Positions 58,585-64,000 of a DNA stretch of 64,000 bases are shown here, in pieces (positions within the stretch are counted from its first letter, which is position 1; every line of letters starts with the position of its first letter). Source of the stretch: Streptomyces sp. ISL-100 (GTDB lineage: Bacteria; Actinomycetota; Actinomycetes; Streptomycetales; Streptomycetaceae); the NCBI RefSeq assembly GCF_018614615.1, contig NZ_JAGGOK010000051.1, forward strand, positions 44,064-108,063, written 5' to 3'. A program made the position numbers and the translations under genes. Below the pieces are notes generated by a model. The model made no database searches, had not been told where the DNA came from, and worked only from the letters and a program-made list of their open reading frames with translations.

Positions 58585-60228
58585 CCGCGCCCGCGAACAC
58601 CGTCTCCGCGAGCACCGTAGGGGCCCCGAAGGGCTCCGTCCTGCGCAGTGGTGCACTCATGGCCGCGGGCTCGGTGGTGTCCCGCGCCACCGGGTTCGTA
58701 CGCTCCGCCGTCGTCGCCGCGGCGATCGGCACCGGACTCACCGCCGACGGTTACGCGGTCGCCAACGCCGTCCCCACCATCGTCTACATGCTGCTCCTCG
58801 GTGGCGCCCTCAACGCCGTCTTCGTGCCCGAGCTGGTCAAGGCGGCCAAGGAGCACGAGGACGGCGGGGCGGCGTACACCGACCGGCTGCTCACCGTCTG
58901 CGTCGCGGCGCTGCTGCTGATCACCGGGGGCGCGGTGCTCGCCGCGCCCACCCTCGTCGGCGCGTACACCGGCTATACGGACAGCCAGGCCACCATGACG
59001 GTCGCCTTCGCCCGCTACTGCCTGCCGCAGATCTTCTTCCTCGGCCTGTTCACGCTGCTCGGCCAGATCCTCAACGCCCGCGGCCGGTTCGGCGCGATGA
59101 TGTGGACGCCCGTTCTCAACAACGTCGTCGTCATAGCGGTGTTCGCCCTCTACCTCGTGACCAGCACCTCCCACGGCGGCCTCACCCCGACCGAGACCGC
59201 CCTGCTCGGCTGGGGCACCACGGCCGGCATAGCCGCCCAGGCGCTCGCGCTCCTCCCTTCCCTGAGCGCGGCCCGATTCCGCTGGCGCCCCAGGTTCGAC
59301 TGGCGGGGCAGTGGGCTGACCCGGCCGATGCGGGCGGCCGGCTGGCTGGTCCTGCTGGTCCTCACCAACCAGGGCGCGTACTGGGTCGTGACCCGGCTCG
59401 CCACGACAGCGGGGCAGCGGGCGGCCGGCCTCGGCATCGACGGCGGCGTCGGCTTCAGCGCGTACAACAACGCCTACCTCCTGTGGGCCGTGCCGCACGG
59501 CATCGTGACGGTGTCGCTGGTCACCGCGCTGATGCCGCGCATGAGCGGGTCGGCCGCCGACGGTGACGAGTCCGCAGTACGCCGCGACGTTTCGTACGCA
59601 CTGCGCACCAGCGCCGCCGCCGTCGTCCCGGCGGCTTGCGTGCTCCTCGCCCTGGCGCAGCCGCTGATGGCGATGGTCTTCCAGTACGGCAGGACCGGCG
59701 CCGACGACATCGTGGCGATGTCGGGCATCCTGATGGCCTTCGCGCCGGGCCTGATCGCCTTCTCGGGCCAGTACGTCCTCTCCCGCGCTTTCTACGCCAT
59801 GCGCGACACCCGCACCCCGTTCCTCCTCAACCTCTTGATCGCCGGGCTCAACGCGGGCCTGTCCACGGCCGCGTATCTGCTGCTGCCCGCCCGCTGGGCG
59901 GTGACGGGCATGGCCGGCGCGTACTCGCTGGCGCTCTGCGCGGGCTGGGCGCTCACGGCGTACACCCTGCACAGGGCGGCTGCCCGCGGACCGTACGACG
60001 GGACGCTCCCCGTCCCTCGCCGCCCACGCCCGGCTCCTCGCCGCCGCCGTGCCCGCCGCCACGCTCGGCCACCTCGCCGCCGGGTGGGCGGCAGGGGCGG
60101 GGGCCCTGGCGGCGACGGCGGCGGGCGCGGCCGCGATCCTCGCGGTGTTCGCCGTACTGGCAAGGCCCCTGCGCCTGACGGAAGTCGACGCCCTGCTGAC
60201 GGGCGCGGTACAGCGGGTGCGGCCATGA
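58581..60228 (+). pseudogene. murJ: lipid II flippase MurJ, apparent C-terminal frameshift
   Basis: A MurJ/MviN-type flippase with about 13-14 helices: ATGFVRSAVVAAAIGTGLTA, YMLLLGGALNAVFVPELVK, LFTLLGQILNARGRFGAMMW, AYNNAYLLWAVPHGIVTVSL, YVLSRAFYAMRDTRTPF. The frame is normal to about 59995 (LHRAAARGPYDG). Beyond that it becomes an Arg/Pro-rich run, while the frame one base later continues as hydrophobic sequence (HARLLAAAVPAATLGHLAAG; FAVLARPLRLTEVDALL) to a TGA at 60228. One extra base, or two missing, within about 59995-60025 explains this. MurJ is essential, so a sequencing error is likely. Confidence 0.85.
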
Positions 60229-60274
60229 GGACAGCGACCAACACCCGGCCCTCACCCCTTGGGATACTCCACAG

Positions 60275-60961
60275 ATGCCACGCGTGCTCCTGATAGAAGA
60301 CGACCCGTCCGTACGGGAAGGGGTCGAGCTGGGGCTGCGCCGCCGCGGCCACGACGTGCGCACCGCCGCCACGGGGGAGGCCGGGCTCGCCGCCCTCGCC
60401 GAGTTCCGCCCCGACCTGCTGCTCCTGGACCTGATGCTGCCGGGCATGAACGGCGTCCAGGTCTGCCGCCGGGTGCGCGAGAGCAGCCAGCTGCCGATCA
60501 TCATGCTCACCGCCCGCGGCGACGACTTCGACGTCGTCATCGGCCTGGAGGCGGGCGCCGACGACTACATCGTCAAGCCGGCCCGTACGGAGGTGATCGA
60601 GGCCCGCATCCGCGCCGTGCTGCGCCGCATCGAGGCACCCGGCGGCGGCAGGCCCGCCGTCGAGTTCCACGGCGAACTCGCCGTCGACCGGGCCGGGCTC
60701 ACCGTCGCCAAGTCCGGCGAACGCGTCGCCCTCGCACCCTCGGAGCTGAAGCTGCTGCTGCACCTGTGCGCGGCCCCGGAACAGGTCTTCAGCAGGCAGC
60801 AGTTGCTGGAACACGTCTGGGAGCACAGCTACCACGGCGACGCCCGGCTCGTCGACGCGTGCGTACGGCGGCTGCGCAACAAGATCGAGGACGTCCCGGG
60901 CAGCCCCCGCTACATCCAGACCCTGCGCGGTTTCGGCTACCGCTTCGGGCCGCTGTGCTGA
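60275..60961 (+). CDS. OmpR-family response regulator
   Basis: A 228-residue regulator. Receiver: acidic pair IEDD, phospho-Asp in LLLLDLMLPGM (about residue 53), Thr in MLTARG, Lys in YIVKPAR. Winged helix: ALAPSELKLLLHLCAAPEQV, RRLRNKIEDVPGSPRYIQTL, RGFGYRFG. GATACT ends seven bases before the ATG without a ribosome site, so the message is probably leaderless. The stop overlaps the kinase start by 7 bp. Pairs with the kinase; likely senses envelope state by neighbourhood. Confidence 0.93.
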   Translation: MPRVLLIEDDPSVREGVELGLRRRGHDVRTAATGEAGLAALAEFRPDLLLLDLMLPGMNGVQVCRRVRESSQLPIIMLTARGDDFDVVIGLEAGADDYIVKPARTEVIEARIRAVLRRIEAPGGGRPAVEFHGELAVDRAGLTVAKSGERVALAPSELKLLLHLCAAPEQVFSRQQLLEHVWEHSYHGDARLVDACVRRLRNKIEDVPGSPRYIQTLRGFGYRFGPLC

Positions 60962-62601
60962 TCTTCGGACTGCGGACGCGGCTCGTCCTCGCCTTCCTGC
61001 TCGTCGCCGCGGTCGGCTGCGGCACCACGGCCGCCCTCACCTACCGCGAGGCGCGCAACGCCCTGCTCAAACAGGCGCAGGACTCGGCCGTGTCGTCCTT
61101 CCGCGAGCAGATCCAGGAGTTCCACCTCAACCTGCCGCCCAACACGGAACAGATGCAGGGCATGGTCCGCACGCTCGCCCGGCAGGGCAAGGGCCGCGAC
61201 TGGTGGGTATACGCCGAGTATGGATCGATGCGGCTCTCCTCCGGCACCAGACCCACCTCCACTGTCATCACACCGGAGCTGCGCCGCGAGGCCCGGGGCA
61301 CACCGCACGGCAGCTTCCAGCGGGTCCTCAAAAACGGCGAGCCCTACCTGACCATCGGCGTGCCCGTCGTCTTCCGTACCAGCCCGCCCGGGACGGGAGG
61401 CCGGACCCTGCGCCCCACGGGTCTCATCTTCTACGCCGTCATGCCGCTGACCGACGAACAGACCAACGTCGACGCCATGGTCGTCGCCGCACGGGACGGC
61501 GCCCTGCCGGCGCTCGCGATCGCCCTGGTGCCCGCCCTCCTCGCCGCACGCGGGGTGCTGAGGCCCGTACGCGACCTGCGGCAGGCGGCCCGCAGCCTCG
61601 GCCGTGGCCGGCTGGACACCCGCATCCCGGTCAAGGGCGGCGGCGAACTCTCCGAGCTCGCCCGTACGTTCAACGAGTCCACCGCCGCGCTGGAGCGCTC
61701 CGTGGACGAACTCCAGCGCGCCGAGGCCCGCGCCCGCCGCTTCGCCTCCGACGTCTCCCACGAACTGCGCACCCCGCTCGCCGGGATGCTCGCCGTCACC
61801 GAACTGCTCGACGAGGACGCGGCCGGCCTCGACCCGGACACGGCCGCGGCCGTCCGCCTGATCAGCAGCGAGACGGACAAGCTGGCCGTACTGGTCGAGG
61901 ACCTGATGGAGATCTCCCGCTTCGACGCCCGCGCGCTCGCCGGGATGCTCGCCGTCACCGAACTGCTCGACGAGGACGCGGCCGGCCTCGACCCGGACAC
62001 GGCCGCGGCCGTCCGCCTGATCAGCAGCGAGACGGACAAGCTGGCCGTACTGGTCGAGGACCTGATGGAGATCTCCCGCTTCGACGCCCGCGCGGCCGAG
62101 CTGAACACCGACGAGGTCGACGCCGCCGAGACCATCCGCAGGACCCTGCAGAGCCGCCACTGGACGGACACCGCCGAGATCGCCCTCGATCTGCCCGACG
62201 GCATCCGCGCCCGGCTCGACCCCCGGCGCTTCGACGTCGTGATCGCCAACCTCGTCGGCAACGCCCTGCGGCACGGCATGCCGCCCGTCACGGTCCGGCT
62301 GCGCACCGAGACGCGCTCGCAGGACCCCGCAGCCGGGGCGGCCGAAGGGGCGCACTGGCTCGTCACCGAGGTGGCCGACCGGGGCCCCGGCATCCCCCTG
62401 AACGTGCTGCCGCACGTCTTCGACCGCTTCTACAAGGCCGATCAGGCCCGTACGCGCTCGGCGGGCAGCGGCCTCGGACTCGCCATCACCCTGGAGAACG
62501 TACGGCTGCACGGCGGTACGGTCCGTGCCGCGAACGGCCCCGACGGCGGCGCCGTCTTCGTCGTGGAGATACCACTCACCACCAGCGAGGTGACCGCGTG
62601 A
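60955..62601 (+). CDS. sensor histidine kinase with duplicated DHp segment
   Basis: A 548-residue membrane kinase. TM1 (about 4-25, TRLVLAFLLVAAVGCGTTAA), extracellular sensor (26-180), TM2 (about 181-200), HAMP (RPVRDLRQAARSLGRGRLDT), phospho-His 269 in DVSHELRTP, HATPase with N-box VVIANLVGNALRHG, G1 VADRGPGIP and G2 AGSGLGLAI. Right after HELRTP, 53 residues (LAGMLAVTELLDEDAAGLDP...FDARA) are repeated exactly, lengthening the dimerisation domain. Signalling geometry may be altered. GTG 60955 overlaps the regulator stop. Confidence 0.92.
   Translation: MLIFGLRTRLVLAFLLVAAVGCGTTAALTYREARNALLKQAQDSAVSSFREQIQEFHLNLPPNTEQMQGMVRTLARQGKGRDWWVYAEYGSMRLSSGTRPTSTVITPELRREARGTPHGSFQRVLKNGEPYLTIGVPVVFRTSPPGTGGRTLRPTGLIFYAVMPLTDEQTNVDAMVVAARDGALPALAIALVPALLAARGVLRPVRDLRQAARSLGRGRLDTRIPVKGGGELSELARTFNESTAALERSVDELQRAEARARRFASDVSHELRTPLAGMLAVTELLDEDAAGLDPDTAAAVRLISSETDKLAVLVEDLMEISRFDARALAGMLAVTELLDEDAAGLDPDTAAAVRLISSETDKLAVLVEDLMEISRFDARAAELNTDEVDAAETIRRTLQSRHWTDTAEIALDLPDGIRARLDPRRFDVVIANLVGNALRHGMPPVTVRLRTETRSQDPAAGAAEGAHWLVTEVADRGPGIPLNVLPHVFDRFYKADQARTRSAGSGLGLAITLENVRLHGGTVRAANGPDGGAVFVVEIPLTTSEVTA
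61776..62093. repeat. exact 159-bp tandem duplication in kinase gene
   Basis: Bases 61776-61934 and 61935-62093 are identical, beginning GCTCGCCGGGATGCTCGCCG and ending TTCGACGCCCGCGC. 159 is 53 codons, so the frame is kept. No synonymous differences are present, implying a very recent event or an assembly artefact. Confidence 0.95.
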
Positions 62602-63119
62602 AGTACATGCGCTCCGTCGCTCTGGCGTCGGCGTCGCTGCTGCTCGCCGGGTGCGGTATCCGGGCCAGCGAAGTGATCGAGGCGGGCGGCCCGGCCGTCG
62701 TCGACGTGGCTGTCGACCAGCAGGAGGGAATGTTGCTCTTCTTCGTCGGACCGGACGGCTCGTCGATCCCCGTGGCCAGGTTCGTCGACGCGGCGGCCAC
62801 CCCCGTAGCTACCGCCAAGAAGCTCGCCGCGCTGCTGCACGGCCCCACGCCCGAGGAGCAAGCGGCCGGCATCACCACCCGGCTGCCCACCGACAGCACG
62901 CCGGTCCAGGTGGAACCGGCGACGGACGAGAAGGCGAGCAGCCGGGCCGGCGCCCGGAAGAAGGTGCACGTCACGGTCGCGTTCCCCGTGCGCTCACTCG
63001 ACGCGGCCGCCGTCAGGCAGCTGGTCTGTACGACGGCACACGCCGAGGACCCGGAGGGCCTGGTGAAAGTGGCCCTCACGGGAAGCGACGGCGCACTGTC
63101 GGCCGCCGGCTGCGACTAG
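62598..63119 (+). CDS. GerMN-like lipoprotein of the two-component operon
   Basis: A 173-residue exported lipoprotein (lipobox LLLAGC, Cys about 18). The body has the single GerMN/LpqB-N-like layout: VDVAVDQQEGMLLFFVGPDG, AKKLAALLHGPTPEEQAAGI, TTRLPTDSTPVQV, HVTVAFPVRSLDAAAVRQLV. GTG start overlaps the kinase stop (GTGA), so it is coupled to the sensor. Comparable lipoproteins (LpqB with MtrAB, CseA with CseBC) tune their kinase, and a similar role is inferred. Confidence 0.88.
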   Translation: MKYMRSVALASASLLLAGCGIRASEVIEAGGPAVVDVAVDQQEGMLLFFVGPDGSSIPVARFVDAAATPVATAKKLAALLHGPTPEEQAAGITTRLPTDSTPVQVEPATDEKASSRAGARKKVHVTVAFPVRSLDAAAVRQLVCTTAHAEDPEGLVKVALTGSDGALSAAGCD

Positions 63120-63961
63120 CGGGCGCCCGGGCCGAACTCCGCGAGCACCGCGTCCGTGAACGGCGGCCACACCTCGACGGCCCACGGCCCGAAAGCCCGG
63201 TCCGTCAGGGCGACGCAGGCCAGGCCCGCGTCGGGGTCCACCCACAGGAACGTACCGGACTGCCCGAAGTGTCCGAACGTACGCGGAGACGACGAACTGC
63301 CCGTCCAGTGCGGAGACTTGGAGTCGCGGATCTCGAAGCCGAGGCCCCAGTCGTTGGGGTTCTGGTGGCCGTAGCCGGGCAGTACGCCCTTCAGCCCCGG
63401 ATGGACGACGGCGGTGGCCTCGGCGACGGTGCGCGGGTCCAGCAGGCGCGGCGCCTGGAGCTCGGCGGCGAAACGCACCAGGTCGTCGACGGTCGAGACG
63501 CCGTCCTTGGCGGGCGAGCCGTCCAGCGACGTAGCCGCCATACCCAGCGGTTCGAGCACCGCCTGGCGCAGATAGTCGGCGAAGGGAATGTCCGTCGCCT
63601 TCGCGATGTGGTCGCCGAGGACCTCGAAGCCCGCGTTGGAGTAGAGCCTGCGCTCGCCGGGCGGCGCCATCACGCGGTGCTCGTCGAAGGCGAGACCGCT
63701 GGTGTGGGCGAGGAGGTGGCGGACAGTCGACCCCTCCGGCCCGGCCGGCTCGTCGAGCTCGACGGCCCCTTCCTCGTACGCGACGAGCGCGGCGTACGCG
63801 GCGAGCGGCTTGGTGACCGACGCCAGCGGGAAGCGGTGCCCGGTCGGTCCGTGCGCGTCCGCGACGGTGCCGTCCGCCCGTACGACGGCGGCGGCCGCGG
63901 TGGGTACCGGCCAGTTTCCGATCAGCGACGCGGTGACTTGGCTGCTCTGCCTGCTCTGCAT
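63116..63961 (-). CDS. serine hydrolase (beta-lactamase family)
   Basis: A 281-residue beta-lactamase/transpeptidase-like protein. Nucleophile motif SVTK in FPLASVTKPLAAYA, second motif YSN in RRLYSNAGFEVLG, and a later FGHFGQSGTFLWVD in the KTG position (HFG). This is the set of AmpC-like esterases/DD-peptidases. No signal peptide, so it may act on cytoplasmic esters. ATG 63961 is assumed. Its end overlaps the lipoprotein stop by 4 bp (convergent). Confidence 0.9.
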   Translation of the reverse strand: MQSRQSSQVTASLIGNWPVPTAAAAVVRADGTVADAHGPTGHRFPLASVTKPLAAYAALVAYEEGAVELDEPAGPEGSTVRHLLAHTSGLAFDEHRVMAPPGERRLYSNAGFEVLGDHIAKATDIPFADYLRQAVLEPLGMAATSLDGSPAKDGVSTVDDLVRFAAELQAPRLLDPRTVAEATAVVHPGLKGVLPGYGHQNPNDWGLGFEIRDSKSPHWTGSSSSPRTFGHFGQSGTFLWVDPDAGLACVALTDRAFGPWAVEVWPPFTDAVLAEFGPGAR

Positions 63962-64000
63962 GCGTACGAGCGTAAATGCTCTAGAAGACTCATGAAGATC

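Noticed and set aside
1..64000. Secondary-metabolite gene cluster or CRISPR array
   Set aside because: Only matB and primary fatty-acid synthase genes are present; no modular synthases and no regularly spaced repeats were seen.

Overview
The window is high-GC actinobacterial chromosome, almost certainly Streptomyces. Evidence: strong GC bias at third codon positions, many GTG starts with 4-bp ATGA/GTGA overlaps, a FasR-fabD-fabH-acpP-fabF block, an MreB-like gene beside a MatB-type synthetase, DUF2637, DUF3145 and DUF6153 families, and dispersed Streptomyces-type intergenic repeats. From memory the 13-58 kb part resembles the SCO2380-SCO2450 region of S. coelicolor; I could not check this.

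Layout. (1) 1-5.75 kb is a lower-GC accessory stretch: the 3' part of a giant RHS/YD-repeat polymorphic toxin (RHS core, HINT peptidase, C-terminal toxin), its Imm53-like immunity gene, then a scar made of a tyrosine-integrase remnant, a 3' tRNA-Met fragment and a RecD-like helicase fragment. (2) 5.78-11.1 kb is a metal (copper-type) island: TetR regulator, small membrane proteins, a His-tailed membrane protein, two DUF6153 proteins, a broken four-helix Cys-rich copper-storage-type gene, DUF4396 and DUF305 proteins, and a perfect CsoR-type palindrome. (3) 13.5-21.5 kb is one forward operon for uptake of L-fucose (or a related deoxysugar) by an ABC importer and non-phosphorylating oxidation. 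(4) 21.6-28.2 kb holds matB, a GAF histidine kinase, an mreB paralogue, hypothetical genes and a MarR regulator. (5) 28.2-34.2 kb is an organic-hydroperoxide locus (MarR, oxidoreductase, Ohr) whose oxidoreductase gene is split by a compact 4.46-kb serine-integrase element. (6) 34.5-47.8 kb carries exported or housekeeping enzymes: two serine-hydrolase/peptidase genes, GNAT, EI24, nitrilase, LysE, a pyroglutamyl-peptidase-like protein, GH3 beta-glucosidase with TetR, aldose epimerase and an SGNH lipoprotein. (7) 48-55 kb is the type II fatty-acid synthase locus with its activator. (8) 55-64 kb is cell-envelope biology: pirin, L,D-transpeptidase, a FemAB-like transferase, MurJ, a two-component system with lipoprotein, and a serine hydrolase.

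Most notable: the mini serine-integrase element with a readable insertion junction; an exact in-frame 159-bp tandem duplication inside a histidine-kinase dimerisation domain; a secreted pyroglutamyl-peptidase-like protein whose nucleophile cysteine position reads serine; and four apparent frameshifts in three otherwise conserved genes (copper-storage protein twice, sugar permease, murJ). Because murJ is normally essential, some of these are probably sequencing indels.
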